A stretch of 33,182 bases of DNA, from positions 1-33,182 of the forward strand of contig CAKUGU010000025.1 of NCBI GenBank assembly GCA_934654815.1, read 5' to 3'. The notes beneath the pieces were generated by a model. It had not been told where the DNA came from. It did no database searches and saw only the letters and a list, made by a program, of their open reading frames with translations. This DNA is from an uncultured Ellagibacter sp. (GTDB lineage Bacteria; Actinomycetota; Coriobacteriia; Coriobacteriales; Eggerthellaceae). Each line of letters begins with the position of its first letter. Positions within the stretch are counted from its first letter, which is position 1. Made by a program: the position numbers and the translations under genes. Positions 1-8,326 of this stretch are shown here, piece by piece.

Positions 1-597
1 GACTTCGTGAAGATCGGCATCGGCGGCGGTTCCATCTGCATCACCCGTGAGACCAAGGGCATCGGCCGCGGCCAGGCCACGGCAACCATCGAGGTGGCCA
101 AGGCCCGCGACGAGTACTTCAAGGAGACCGGCATCTACGTGCCCATCTGCTCCGACGGCGGCATCGTCTACGACCACCACATCTCCCTGGCCCTGGCCAT
201 GGGCGCCGACTTCGTCATGCTGGGCCGTTACTTCGCCCGCTTCGACGAGTCCCCGTCGGCCAAGGTCATGGTGAACGGCACGTACATGAAGGAATACTGG
301 GGCGAGGGCTCGGCCCGCGCTCGCAACTGGGGCCGCTACGACCTGGGCGGCAAGAAGTCGCTCAGCTTCGAAGAGGGCGTCGATTCCTACGTGCCCTACG
401 CCGGCCCGCTCAAGGACAACATCGCCGTCACGCTGCTCAAGATCAAGTCGACCATGTGCAACTGCGGCGCGCTCACCATTCCCGAGTTCCAGGACAAGGC
501 GAAGCTCACCGTCATCAGCTCCACGTCGATCGTCGAGGGCGGCGCTCACGACGTGCTCCTGAAGGACAAGGCGCCCTACGCCTCCAACATGCGCTAG
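1..597 (+). CDS. guaB: IMP dehydrogenase, C-terminal part (5' end outside window)
   Basis: The frame is open from base 1 to a TAG at 595-597, so only the last 198 codons are present. IMP dehydrogenase oxidises IMP to XMP, the committed step of GMP synthesis in the cytoplasm. The catalytic-loop cysteine lies in [10 protein letters not shown] (Cys codon at 37-39), followed by [28 protein letters not shown] (phosphate-binding region) and a flap-like stretch with [13 protein letters not shown]. The loop reads [11 protein letters not shown] rather than the common GIGPGSICTTR. I recall this variant from anaerobic Firmicutes and Actinobacteria, and it does not look like damage. A strong terminator follows 29 bases after the stop, so this gene ends its transcription unit. 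Identity is confident; the N-terminus and any CBS domains cannot be judged. Confidence 0.93.
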   Translation, partial: DFVKIGIGGGSICITRETKGIGRGQATATIEVAKARDEYFKETGIYVPICSDGGIVYDHHISLALAMGADFVMLGRYFARFDESPSAKVMVNGTYMKEYWGEGSARARNWGRYDLGGKKSLSFEEGVDSYVPYAGPLKDNIAVTLLKIKSTMCNCGALTIPEFQDKAKLTVISSTSIVEGGAHDVLLKDKAPYASNMR

Positions 598-705
598 CTT
601 ATCGCGCGACATACGGCATGATGAAGAAAGCGGCCTTCGCGGCCGCTTTCTTTTTTTGCCTTTGGGGGGGCGCTTGGGGAGGCAGCGTCTATCGCGCGAT
701 AAGCT
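596..705. repeat. 14-bp inverted repeat flanking the guaB terminator
   Basis: AGCTTATCGCGCGA at 596-609 is exactly complementary to TCGCGCGATAAGCT at 692-705. The left arm overlaps the guaB stop codon; the right arm lies in the last codons of the opposing glycosyltransferase gene. The core ATCGCGCGAT is itself palindromic. The arms could form a long-range stem enclosing the terminator. Function is unknown and chance cannot be excluded in GC-rich sequence. Confidence 0.5.
626..657 (+). terminator. Rho-independent terminator of guaB
   Basis: A perfect 10-bp stem (GAAAGCGGCC at 626-635, GGCCGCTTTC at 641-650) with loop TTCGC is followed by seven T at 651-657. It lies between guaB and the 3' end of the opposing glycosyltransferase gene. 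On the minus strand the tail (TTTCTTCATC) is less U-rich, so termination of the opposing gene here is possible but weaker. Confidence 0.93.
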
Positions 706-1918
706 TCTCGGCAAGCCCTGCCCAAGTTACGTTCTCGATGCCCTTGAACGCTTCGGGACGTGGGGCGGGCGCTGCCGCGGCTTCGTCGAGGGCTGCGGCC
801 AGACGCGCCTCGAAGGCGGGCAGGTCGGTCGCGACGGGCTCGTCGACGCTTTTCATGCGGGGAGGGGCGACGTACCAGACGGGTGCCGCGGGGATGTTCG
901 CCTCGATCCAGGGGCGGATGCCCGGCAGGTCGGTGACAACGGCCTTGCAGCCGCAGGCGAGCGCCTCGATCACCACGAGGGGAAGCCCCTCGAAGAACGA
1001 GGGGAGCACGAACACGTCCGATGCTCGGTAGAAGTCGGCGAGGCGACGCTGGCCGACCTTGCCGGGAAAGTCGAACCGATAGCGCGACGCGCTCGCGTGC
1101 GCTGTGAGCTCGCCGTACTCCGTCTCGTCGTTATGTCCGCCAATCAGGTAAAACTCGATTCTCTCAGGAGGCGTTCGAAGCAGGTCGGCGCATTCGATCA
1201 GGCAACCCGTGCCCTTCTTGCGCCATATCTTGCCTGCGTACGCCACGCGAACGGGATCGTTTCCATGGCGGGCCCGGCGCCCCTGCGGACTGAAGAGCAC
1301 GTCGTTGTAGCCCGACCCCACCACGCGCACGCGCGCCTCGTCGACGCCGTACGTATCGACGATCTCTCGCTTCTGCGCGTCGTGCAGCGCGAAGATGCAA
1401 TCGAACTCGCGGATGCGCCCGACGATGAAATCGCGCTCGAGGGAGTGCTTTCCCATTTGGCGCAGATCGGTGCTGTGGCAGATGCCGCGGATGCTCGGGC
1501 GCGCGCATCCGCGCTCGGCGGCGAGCGCGCGCAGCGTTTCCACCGCTTGGGCGGACGCGAGGTAGAGGTGGTGGGTGAGCACGATGTCGGGCAACTCGCC
1601 TTGGCAGGCGCTCCGTACTGCCCTGTCGAAGGCGCGCTTGAACCGCTCGACCATCTCGGGCGTCATGTCGCGGTAGCGGGTCGCCTCGTACGGCATCTGA
1701 TCGCTCATGCCGCACACGGGGAAGGGGAGCTCGTCGGTTCGGAAGCGCACGGGGTGGAAGTCGACGTCGTCGGGCAAGGCAGGTGCGTCGTCACGGTCGA
1801 TGCCCGCGACGAGCGCGACTTCATGCCCCGCTCGCGCAAGGCCGCGCACCGTCTCCGCAACGTAGACGCCGCTTCCCGTGCTGTCGGGCTTCTGCGCGGT
1901 GATGACCAGGATATTCAT
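689..1918 (-). CDS. Glycosyltransferase, GT4-like (GT-B fold)
   Basis: The product is 409 residues and has the two-lobed layout of GT4 enzymes, which move a sugar from a nucleotide donor to a lipid or glycan acceptor at the cytoplasmic face of the membrane. The N-terminal lobe begins MNILVITAQKPDSTGSGVYV with the glycine-rich loop of the family. The C-terminal lobe has VAYAGKIWRKKGTG, then VFVLPSFFEGLPLVVIEAL with the conserved E-x7-E donor-binding signature, then CGCKAVVTDLPG. The start ATG at 1918 lies 67 bases after the stop of engB on the same strand, so the two may be co-transcribed. The sugar and acceptor cannot be read from sequence. No other envelope-polysaccharide gene is nearby, so it is not part of a visible cluster. 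Confidence 0.85.
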   Translation of the reverse strand: MNILVITAQKPDSTGSGVYVAETVRGLARAGHEVALVAGIDRDDAPALPDDVDFHPVRFRTDELPFPVCGMSDQMPYEATRYRDMTPEMVERFKRAFDRAVRSACQGELPDIVLTHHLYLASAQAVETLRALAAERGCARPSIRGICHSTDLRQMGKHSLERDFIVGRIREFDCIFALHDAQKREIVDTYGVDEARVRVVGSGYNDVLFSPQGRRARHGNDPVRVAYAGKIWRKKGTGCLIECADLLRTPPERIEFYLIGGHNDETEYGELTAHASASRYRFDFPGKVGQRRLADFYRASDVFVLPSFFEGLPLVVIEALACGCKAVVTDLPGIRPWIEANIPAAPVWYVAPPRMKSVDEPVATDLPAFEARLAAALDEAAAAPAPRPEAFKGIENVTWAGLAEKLIAR

Positions 1919-1985
1919 GGGGCAATCGTTCCTTTTCCGGTCGAAGTCGGCTCCGTGCTCGCGCGCTTCCTGCGCAGCCGGCTGC

Positions 1986-2573
1986 CTACGCCTCGGCCAC
2001 GTACTGCTCGATCAGGCGGCGCAGCTCGTCGATGCCGGTCCCGCTTGCCGATGACGTCACGATGAACGGGATGTCCTTCGGAAGGTCGAGCTTCTTGCGG
2101 ATGGCCGCCGCCTGGCGCATCGAAGCCTGCTTGGAAAGCTTGTCCGCCTTCGTGAGCGCGATCGCGAACGGGAAGTCGTTTTCCCAGAGGAACTTCGCCA
2201 TGTGCACGTCTAAGGCGGAGGGGTCGTGGCGGATATCGATGAGCGACACGACGAGGGCGAATCGGCGGTCCTGGTTGAAGTAGCCCTCGATCAGCTCTGA
2301 CCAGCGGCCCTTTTCCGACTTGGCCACCTTCGCGTAGCCGTACCCGGGCAAGTCGACGAAGTCGACGCCGTCGACGTCGTAGAAGTTGATGGTCGCGGTC
2401 TTGCCCGGCGTTTGGGACACCTTGGCAAGTCCCTTGCGGAACATGAGTTTGTTGAGGATCGACGATTTTCCCACGTTCGAGCGGCCGGCGAAGGAAACCT
2501 CGGGGCGGGTCGACTCGGGGAGCTGGGAGGAGATTCCGTAGGCCGCCTTGAATGATGCGATATGGTAGTTCAT
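1986..2573 (-). CDS. engB: Ribosome-biogenesis GTP-binding protein EngB/YsxC
   Basis: A 195-residue TRAFAC-class GTPase of the EngB/YsxC/YihA family, needed for late large-subunit ribosome assembly. All G motifs are visible: G1 GRSNVGKSS (residues 30-38), G2 threonine in TPGKTATINF, G3 DLPGYGYA, G4 TKADK and G5 SSASGTG. An upstream in-frame ATG at 2606 would add 11 residues. I prefer the ATG at 2573 because AAGAAAGG sits about 8 bases before it, the longer N-terminus looks non-native, and the shorter protein has the usual family length. It is divergent from the response-regulator gene. Confidence 0.93.
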   Translation of the reverse strand: MNYHIASFKAAYGISSQLPESTRPEVSFAGRSNVGKSSILNKLMFRKGLAKVSQTPGKTATINFYDVDGVDFVDLPGYGYAKVAKSEKGRWSELIEGYFNQDRRFALVVSLIDIRHDPSALDVHMAKFLWENDFPFAIALTKADKLSKQASMRQAAAIRKKLDLPKDIPFIVTSSASGTGIDELRRLIEQYVAEA

Positions 2574-2662
2574 GGACGGTTCGCCTTTCTTGTCATTTGC
2601 GCACATGGTACCAGATGGCGCCCGTCGGTTCGCCTGGCGGCGCGGCGGGCGGCGGCGTGACT

Positions 2663-2672
2663 TGTGTATAAT
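2663..2672 (+). promoter_or_regulatory. Probable -10 region of the LytTR regulator operon
   Basis: A perfect TATAAT at 2667-2672 is preceded by TGTG, close to an extended -10. No good -35 is visible at the usual distance in the GC-rich sequence upstream. The likely RNA start, around 2679, is about 50 bases before the ATG at 2728. The region also separates this operon from the divergent engB. Confidence 0.55.
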
Positions 2673-2727
2673 TGCACCCGTCCGATATCAATGGGAACGA
2701 GCTTTGGGGAAAGCTGCGATTGTTTCG

Positions 2728-3492
2728 ATGGTTGTTTACTCGCTCTGCATAGTCGAAGACGACGAGATGTGCGCCTGTGCGCTCAAGTCGATGATCGAGA
2801 AATCGCCGTTCGCGGACTCGCTTTCCCTATCGACGTTCGATAGCCGTCCCGCGCTCGAGGGCTACCTTGCGGCGGGTGGGAGCGTCGACATCCTCGTCAC
2901 CGACATCAACTTGGGAAGCGACGGCGCCGACGGCATCGAGCTGGTGCGCGAGCTTTTCCCCGAGGGAACGAAAACCCAGGTCATCTACGTTACCGGGTAC
3001 ATCGAGTACTGCACGCCCGTCTATGAGACGAAGCACACGTACTTCATCGCGAAACCGGTGAAGCAGAGCTACCTCAACGACGCGCTCAAGAAGTCGCTCG
3101 AGAACCTTTCCGCGGACGTGGCGTACGCGCCGGAGCCGAACGAGGCGAGTGAGGCGCGACCCCAAAGCCCCTCCATCGTGCTCAAGGTGCGCGGGCGCTC
3201 CATCGTCGTCGCTTGCGACGACATCGACTTCGTGGAAAGCGAGCGCCGCAAGGCGCGCTTTCACACGGCCGACGGTCCGATCGAGTCGTACTGCGCCCTT
3301 GCCGACGCGGCGGAGTCGCTCCCCGACACCTTCTTCCAATGCCACAAGAGCTTCATCGTGAACATGGACAAGGTGGTCGAAATCGGCAAGGACGGCATCC
3401 TCATGAAGTCGGGGGCCGTCGTCCCCGTCAGCCAGAAGCGCCGCCGCCTTGCGAAGGAAGTGCTGCTCGAGCACTTGAAAGCGCGCGCGTAG
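2728..3492 (+). CDS. LytTR-family response regulator (AgrA/ComE type)
   Basis: The product is 254 residues: an N-terminal receiver domain and a C-terminal LytTR DNA-binding domain joined by an acidic linker (about 125-145). Receiver residues are all present: acidic pair D11/D12 in IVEDDE, phosphoacceptor D59 in DILVTDINLG, T89 in YVTGYIEY and K109 in FIAKPVK. The LytTR part runs from about 148 (VLKVRGRSIVVACDDIDFVE) to FQCHKSFIVNMDKV and VVPVSQKRRR. Such proteins bind paired direct repeats and usually activate nearby genes. The frame is open upstream to 2572, but that extension has no domain similarity, so I start at ATG 2728. The next gene begins 4 bases after its stop, so it is co-transcribed with the two kinase-like membrane proteins. 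Confidence 0.9.
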   Translation: MVVYSLCIVEDDEMCACALKSMIEKSPFADSLSLSTFDSRPALEGYLAAGGSVDILVTDINLGSDGADGIELVRELFPEGTKTQVIYVTGYIEYCTPVYETKHTYFIAKPVKQSYLNDALKKSLENLSADVAYAPEPNEASEARPQSPSIVLKVRGRSIVVACDDIDFVESERRKARFHTADGPIESYCALADAAESLPDTFFQCHKSFIVNMDKVVEIGKDGILMKSGAVVPVSQKRRRLAKEVLLEHLKARA

Positions 3493-3496
3493 GGCG

Positions 3497-4558
3497 GTGC
3501 CGGTGCTCGACTGCGACCTTCTCCTGCGAAGCCTTCCCGTCGCGTTCTTGTGCGGCATCCCGCGTCTTGCCCTCTACGCTTACGCGATGGCGCGCATGCT
3601 CGACGTGCGCCGTCCCCGCCTTTACTTCGCGACGTGCGCGGTGGCGGCGGTCGTGGCCGTCCCCCTTTTGCCGACGATTCCCCTATTCGCCCGGTTCTTG
3701 CTCATGATGGCCTTCTGCCTGTTTCCGGCCTTCGTGGCACGCGATCGCGTTGCGCACCGGGTTTTCGTCGTGGTCGTCGCCATCGTCATGCTCGTCGCGT
3801 CCGATTCGGCCGTGGCGCTTGCATGGCTCGGCATCACCGGGGACGACCTCGTGATGTCCTCGGCGCGCGGCCATCTGCCGGCGTACGCGGCGATTTCCGC
3901 CATCCACCTGGTGGTTCTCGGCATTCTCTACACCGGGCTGAGGCACTACGTGAACCGGTTCCTCAATCCCGACGTGCGCCGCTACGTCGGGGAGGGGCCG
4001 CGGTACTTCGTCTTGTTCCCCCTGATGCAGCTGCCGCTTCTGTGCATCGCGGCGGTCGGGCTGCTTCAGGTTCCCCCTGAATGGAGCGCGCAGGCCACGG
4101 CGCTCATGTTCTCGATGAGCGTCTTGAGCCTGGCTGCCGACTTGCTGCTGTTCTACGCCGTCGACCAGTTCGTGCTCGAACGCTACGATGCGGCGCGCGT
4201 CGAGGTTCTCACGATGCGCCTCGACTCCGATCTGCGGCGGTACCGCCAGCTCGCCCTCGTGCTGGAGAACTCGGCGCAGCTTCGCCACGATTTGCGCAAC
4301 CAGGTGCAGGTCATCCATGCGCTCGCCGACCGCGGGGAGTTCGACCGCGCCCGCACCTGCGTGGCCGAGCTCTTGGGCGAGATCGAGCAGATCGACGAGA
4401 TGGAGCGTGAGGCGGCAGCCGCCGAGGCTGACGACGCGCCGGCCTCGCCTTCGACTGAAAGCGGGCGGCCGGCCGGAGGAGAACGGGCGGGCGGGGACGC
4501 GCCGTCGCGCGAAGAGGGCGCACGGCGCCGCGGATCGTCGAAGGGCGATCGCCTATGA
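3497..4558 (+). CDS. Membrane sensor with histidine phosphoacceptor box but no ATPase domain
   Basis: The product is 353 residues and uses a GTG start at 3497, 4 bases after the regulator stop. Residues about 8-225 hold around six hydrophobic segments, the polytopic sensor layout of AgrC/ComD-like kinases. Residues 263-274 (RHDLRNQVQVIH) are an HPK10-type dimerisation box with phosphoacceptor H264, D265, R267 and N268. After about residue 300 the protein becomes a low-complexity tail rich in Glu, Ala, Gly and Arg and ends. No N, G1 or G2 box of a catalytic ATPase domain exists. The stop overlaps the start of the next gene (ATGA at 4555-4558), which supplies exactly the missing domain. It probably works as a heteromeric kinase with that neighbour. 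What it senses is unknown. Confidence 0.75.
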   Translation: MPVLDCDLLLRSLPVAFLCGIPRLALYAYAMARMLDVRRPRLYFATCAVAAVVAVPLLPTIPLFARFLLMMAFCLFPAFVARDRVAHRVFVVVVAIVMLVASDSAVALAWLGITGDDLVMSSARGHLPAYAAISAIHLVVLGILYTGLRHYVNRFLNPDVRRYVGEGPRYFVLFPLMQLPLLCIAAVGLLQVPPEWSAQATALMFSMSVLSLAADLLLFYAVDQFVLERYDAARVEVLTMRLDSDLRRYRQLALVLENSAQLRHDLRNQVQVIHALADRGEFDRARTCVAELLGEIEQIDEMEREAAAAEADDAPASPSTESGRPAGGERAGGDAPSREEGARRRGSSKGDRL

Positions 4559-5553
4559 GCCTGATTCTTTTTGCCGAGATAGCGATGAGCGTCGGCGTGC
4601 TCGCGGCGATGTCGGCCGCGGCCGCGGTGCTCTTCCGCCGGTTCGAGCACCTGACGGCGTTCCAGCGCGTCGCGTTCTCACTCTTCCCTATAAGCCAGAT
4701 TGCCTGCTCGGCCGCGCTTTTCTTCGCGACGATCGTGTTCGGGACCTCGCCGTGGATCGTTGTCGCGGGGTCGGTCATCGGAATCGCGTGCATCCCCGTC
4801 GACACGCTTCTGTTCAGTGCCCTGACGGAAGCCGAACGCAAAGATGTCATGCGCGAGAGGGCCCGCCTCCTTGAAGAACAGGTTGGGGCGCAGGAGTCGG
4901 GCGCGGAGGAGCTCATGCGCGCCACCGCGGCCGCGCGCGACATCCGCGCTGAAGCGGCGCGCAGTTTCCGCCGCCTCGACGAGCTGCTCTCGCAACGCGC
5001 CGCCCGCGAGAGCGAGCGCGAGATGGACGACGTCGTGGCGCTCGCGGGCTCGAGGTCGCTTCGCCTGTGCGACCACGAGGCGCTCGACGCGCTCGTGAAC
5101 ATGAAGAAGCGCGAGCTCGAGCGCGAAGGGGCCGAGGTGGTGTGCGCGCTGCGGGTTCCGCGCGACATCTCCGTCTCGAGCGCCGAGCTGTGCGCCCTGT
5201 TCGCGAACCTGCTCGACAACGCCCTCTCCGCGTGCCGCAGCGTGCCCGCGCGAAAGCGGGCCGTGTCGCTGCGCGCCTCGGTCCAGGGCGCCTACCTCGT
5301 CGTCGACATGCGCAACGCCGTTTCTCCCGAGGCGGTGACCGGGCGCGCTCTAGGGTCGCCTGACTTGAAGGAGCCGACCCGCCATATCCGGCTCGCGCAC
5401 GGGCGCACGAGCGGGGGCGCCATCGCCGAGCACGGGTGGGGCACGTCGGTGGTCGAGCTCGTCGCCGAGCGCTACGACGGCGCCGTCACGTTCGAGAGCG
5501 AGGGCGGATGGTTCCGCACGTCGGTGATGCTTCACCTTGAACCGCATACCTAA
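4555..5553 (+). CDS. Membrane GHKL ATPase with degenerate H-box (partner half of split histidine kinase)
   Basis: The product is 332 residues. Residues 1-90 contain about three membrane segments, followed by a charged coiled coil (about 92-165). Where the phosphoacceptor box would lie, the sequence is ARDIRAEAARSF: R128 takes the place of His and Ala that of the conserved Asn, while Asp and Arg remain. The C-terminal GHKL domain looks intact: N-box LFANLLDNALSAC (N218, D221, N222) and glycine box EHGWGTSVVELV (G294, G296). As seen it should bind ATP but cannot phosphorylate itself on a conserved His. It overlaps the upstream gene by 4 bases, implying translational coupling, and that gene carries a good His box without an ATPase domain. 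The pair plus the LytTR regulator form a complete signalling set. Confidence 0.78.
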   Translation: MSLILFAEIAMSVGVLAAMSAAAAVLFRRFEHLTAFQRVAFSLFPISQIACSAALFFATIVFGTSPWIVVAGSVIGIACIPVDTLLFSALTEAERKDVMRERARLLEEQVGAQESGAEELMRATAAARDIRAEAARSFRRLDELLSQRAARESEREMDDVVALAGSRSLRLCDHEALDALVNMKKRELEREGAEVVCALRVPRDISVSSAELCALFANLLDNALSACRSVPARKRAVSLRASVQGAYLVVDMRNAVSPEAVTGRALGSPDLKEPTRHIRLAHGRTSGGAIAEHGWGTSVVELVAERYDGAVTFESEGGWFRTSVMLHLEPHT

Positions 5554-5573
5554 GCGCGCGGCGGGTCGCCAAC

Positions 5574-5582
5574 TGCTACAAT
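5574..5582 (+). promoter_or_regulatory. Extended -10 promoter of leuS
   Basis: TGCTACAAT (TGn plus TACAAT) lies 48 bases before the leuS ATG, with no recognisable -35, as is usual for extended -10 promoters. The same nine bases precede the SanA-like gene at 8194. The 76-bp gap leaves no room for a T-box leader. Confidence 0.6.
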
Positions 5583-5629
5583 ATGCAATTACGTTTTACC
5601 CGGCCTAGAAGTGAAGACAGGCATACAAC

Positions 5630-8185
5630 ATGAAAGCTTACAATCCGCATGAGATCGAACCGCGCTGGCAGAACGCGTGGGAAGAATCGGGCCTGAACAC
5701 CGTGCGCGAAGACGAATCCAAGCCGAAGAAGTACGTGCTCGAGATGTTCCCGTATCCGTCGGGCGACATCCACATGGGCCACGTGCGCAACTACACCATC
5801 GGCGACGTCATCGCCCGCTATTCCAAGATGCGCGGCTTCGACGTCCTGCATCCCATGGGATGGGACGCCTTCGGCCTGCCCGCCGAGAACGCGGCCATCA
5901 AGCATCACAGCCACCCCGCCAAGTGGACGTACGCCAACATCGAGACCCAGAAGGCATCGTTCAAGCGCATGGGCTTTTCCTACGACTGGGACCGCACCGT
6001 CCGCGCGTGCGATCCGGAATACTACCGCTGGGGCCAGTGGATCTTCCTGCAGTTCATGAAGCGCGGGCTCGTCGAGCGCCGCGAGTCGCCGGTGAACTGG
6101 TGCCCCAACTGCAAGACGGTCCTCGCCAACGAGCAGGTCACCGAAGGTGAATGCTGGCGCTGCCACGGCGCCGTCGAGAAGCGCGACCTCACGCAGTGGT
6201 ACTTCAAGATCACCGACTACGCGCAGGAGCTGCTCGACGATCTGGACCAGCTCGACGGTTGGCCCGAGCGCGTGAAGCAGATGCAGGCCAACTGGATCGG
6301 GCGCTCCGAGGGCGCGGAGGTCGACTTCGAGCTTTTGCCGGCGGAAGGCAAAGACGACGGCCAGACCATCACCGTCTTCACCACGCGCCCCGACACGCTG
6401 TTCGGCTGCAGCTTCTTCCTGCTGGCGCCTGAAAGCAAGCTCGTGCCCGAGCTCGTTTCCGGCACCGAATACGAGGCCGACGTCATGGCGCTCGTGGAAG
6501 CCGCCTCGAAGGTGAGCGCCGTCGAACGCGCCCAGGGCGACCGCGAGAAGCACGGCGCCTTCACCGGCCGCTACGTCGTGAACCCCGTGAACGGCGAGAA
6601 GGTCCCCGTGTGGGTGGCCGACTACATCGTCGCCGACTACGGCACGGGCGCGGTCATGGCCGTTCCCTGCGGCGACCAGCGTGACTTCGAGTTCGCTCGC
6701 AAGTACGACTTGCCCATCATCCCCATCATCTTGGGCGAGGACGACCCGCTGTATCCCCAGCTCAAGGATGAGAAGAACCGCGTCGTCACGTCGGTCGACT
6801 GGGAAAAGTCTTACGAGGCCGAGGGCAAGCTCGTGCAGTCCGGCAAGTACACCGGCATGGTGGGCGGCAAGCATTCTCCCGCCGTCGACGCCATCATCGG
6901 CGACTTGGAAGCCGCCGGCAAGGGCAAGAAGTCGGTGCAGTTCCGCCTGCGCGACTGGCTCATTTCCCGCCAGCGCTACTGGGGCAACCCCATCCCCGTC
7001 ATCTACTGCGACAAGTGCGGCATCGTCCCGGTTCCCGAAGAGGACCTGCCGGTCATGCTTCCGAAGGACATCGACCTCGCGGCGGGCGAAACGCTCGCGA
7101 CACACGAGGAGTTCTCGAAGTGCACGTGCCCGAAGTGCGGCGGCCCCGCTCGTCGCGAGACCGACACGATGGACACGTTCACGTGCTCGAGCTGGTACTA
7201 CCTGCGCTACACCGACCCGCACAACACCGAGCTGCCGTTCAGCCCCGACAAGGCGAACCGCTGGATGCCGGTCGACCAGTACATCGGTGGCATCGAGCAC
7301 GCCATTCTGCACCTTCTGTACAGCCGCTTCTTCACGAAGGTGCTACGCGACATGGGCATGGTCGATTTCGACGAGCCGTTCAAGAACCTGCTGTGCCAGG
7401 GCATGGTGCTCGACGAGCACGGCGACGTCATGAGCAAGTCGAAGGGCAACGTCATCTCGCCCGAGGACATGATCGCCGGCTACGGCGCCGACGCGGTGCG
7501 CGCCTACATCCTGTTCATGGCGCCCCCCGACAAGGAGCTCCAGTGGAACGAGGACGGCCTCGCGGGTATGTACAAGTTCCTGAACCGCGTGTGGCGCATG
7601 GTGGGCGACCTTGCGGGCAAGGCCGGCGAGGACACGCTCTACCAGGCTGATTGCAAGAAGAACGCCGACGACGCGCTGAAGGCGCTCGTGCGTGAGCGCC
7701 ATCGCGTCATCGGCAAGGTCGTGGAGGACTTCGACCGCAACAACTTCAACACCGCGATCGCCGCGATCATGGAGCTTGCCAACGCGACGGGCGACTTCCT
7801 CCATGCCGCATCGGCGGAAGAGCGTGCCGCCAACGCGGATTACGCCGCCGCTTCGGCCGACATCGCCGAGGTGCTCGTGAAGCTTATGGCGCCCATCTGC
7901 CCGCACTGGGCCGAGGAGCTGTGGCACACGGTGTTCGGCCACGAGGGTTCCGTCCATGTGGAGCCGTGGCCCGAATTCGACCCCACGAAGGCGAAGGCCG
8001 ACGAGGTCGAGCTTGCCGTGCAGGTGAACGGCAAGGTGAAGGCGAAGATCACCGTTTCCGCCGACGCTGCAGACGAAGACGTGAAGGCCGAGGCGCTTGC
8101 CGCCGCCGCCCGCGCTGTGGAAGGCAAGGACGTGAAGAAGGTCGTCGTCGTCAAGGGTCGTTTGGTGAACATCGTCGCGAAGTAG
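5630..8185 (+). CDS. leuS: Leucyl-tRNA synthetase
   Basis: An 851-residue class Ia aminoacyl-tRNA synthetase charging tRNA-Leu. The HIGH-type signature is in [18 protein letters not shown] (about residues 40-57), followed by [17 protein letters not shown] zinc-binding insert shows CPNCKTV and [12 protein letters not shown], and a second CxxC pair appears in CDKCG and CTCPKCGG. The CP1 editing domain includes [12 protein letters not shown] with the conserved threonines, and [23 protein letters not shown] appears as VMSKSKGNV near residue 601. The C-terminal domain ends in a [11 protein letters not shown] stretch typical of LeuS. Length is normal for the bacterial type. It stands alone behind its own extended -10 promoter. 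Confidence 0.97.
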   Translation: MKAYNPHEIEPRWQNAWEESGLNTVREDESKPKKYVLEMFPYPSGDIHMGHVRNYTIGDVIARYSKMRGFDVLHPMGWDAFGLPAENAAIKHHSHPAKWTYANIETQKASFKRMGFSYDWDRTVRACDPEYYRWGQWIFLQFMKRGLVERRESPVNWCPNCKTVLANEQVTEGECWRCHGAVEKRDLTQWYFKITDYAQELLDDLDQLDGWPERVKQMQANWIGRSEGAEVDFELLPAEGKDDGQTITVFTTRPDTLFGCSFFLLAPESKLVPELVSGTEYEADVMALVEAASKVSAVERAQGDREKHGAFTGRYVVNPVNGEKVPVWVADYIVADYGTGAVMAVPCGDQRDFEFARKYDLPIIPIILGEDDPLYPQLKDEKNRVVTSVDWEKSYEAEGKLVQSGKYTGMVGGKHSPAVDAIIGDLEAAGKGKKSVQFRLRDWLISRQRYWGNPIPVIYCDKCGIVPVPEEDLPVMLPKDIDLAAGETLATHEEFSKCTCPKCGGPARRETDTMDTFTCSSWYYLRYTDPHNTELPFSPDKANRWMPVDQYIGGIEHAILHLLYSRFFTKVLRDMGMVDFDEPFKNLLCQGMVLDEHGDVMSKSKGNVISPEDMIAGYGADAVRAYILFMAPPDKELQWNEDGLAGMYKFLNRVWRMVGDLAGKAGEDTLYQADCKKNADDALKALVRERHRVIGKVVEDFDRNNFNTAIAAIMELANATGDFLHAASAEERAANADYAAASADIAEVLVKLMAPICPHWAEELWHTVFGHEGSVHVEPWPEFDPTKAKADEVELAVQVNGKVKAKITVSADAADEDVKAEALAAAARAVEGKDVKKVVVVKGRLVNIVAK

Positions 8186-8193
8186 AAGCGGCG

Positions 8194-8202
8194 TGCTACA
8201 AT
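8194..8202 (+). promoter_or_regulatory. Extended -10 promoter upstream of the SanA-like gene
   Basis: TGCTACAAT is identical to the element before leuS. It starts 9 bases after the leuS stop and 133 bases before the preferred SanA-like start. A transcript beginning here would first cross the hairpin at 8257-8282, so the element may drive a short RNA or an attenuated leader. Confidence 0.5.
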
Positions 8203-8209
8203 CGCCGAG

Positions 8210-8244
8210 CTGACGTCGGGCCCGAAACTGAAGGGACGAGTCAG
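8210..8244 (+). other. Stem-loop between promoter-like element and terminator
   Basis: CTGAC (8210-8214) pairs with GTCAG (8240-8244), and GTC (8215-8217) with GAC (8235-8237), separated by a GA bulge. Together with the promoter-like element at 8194 and the terminator hairpin at 8257-8291 it outlines a possible RNA of about 80 nt or a leader. I recognise no known ncRNA family in it. Confidence 0.35.
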
Positions 8245-8256
8245 ACGCATGATGGG

Positions 8257-8291
8257 GGACCGGCAGCCATGGCTGCCGGTCCTTCTTTCTT
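8257..8291 (+). terminator. Rho-independent terminator between leuS and the SanA-like gene
   Basis: A perfect 12-bp stem (GGACCGGCAGCC at 8257-8268, its complement at 8271-8282) has a 2-base formal loop and is followed by TTCTTTCTT at 8283-8291. It should end leuS transcription. It also lies inside the in-frame upstream extension of the next gene, which argues against an early start for that gene. Confidence 0.8.
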
Positions 8292-8326
8292 CCACGCAAC
8301 ATTTAAGGAGCCTGAAGAAGAACGAA

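Noticed and set aside
4380..4600. Frameshift in a single normal histidine kinase
   Set aside because: The second protein begins with its own membrane segments and a complete but degenerate H-box before the ATPase domain. Joining frames would not give a standard kinase; the ATGA overlap looks like normal coupling.
5554..5629. T-box leader for leuS
   Set aside because: Only 76 bases separate the genes, with no specifier loop, no TGG-type T-box sequence and no terminator/antiterminator pair.
5576..7312. Open frame of 578 codons antisense to leuS
   Set aside because: The leuS frame has all synthetase signatures. The antisense product is rich in Val, Arg, Asp and His with no recognisable domain.
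8203..8291. Signal recognition particle RNA or another known ncRNA in the leuS-SanA gap
   Set aside because: The SRP RNA core (GGTCAGGTCC...GGAAGCAGC) and other familiar motifs are absent. It is kept only as an unassigned leader or small-RNA candidate.
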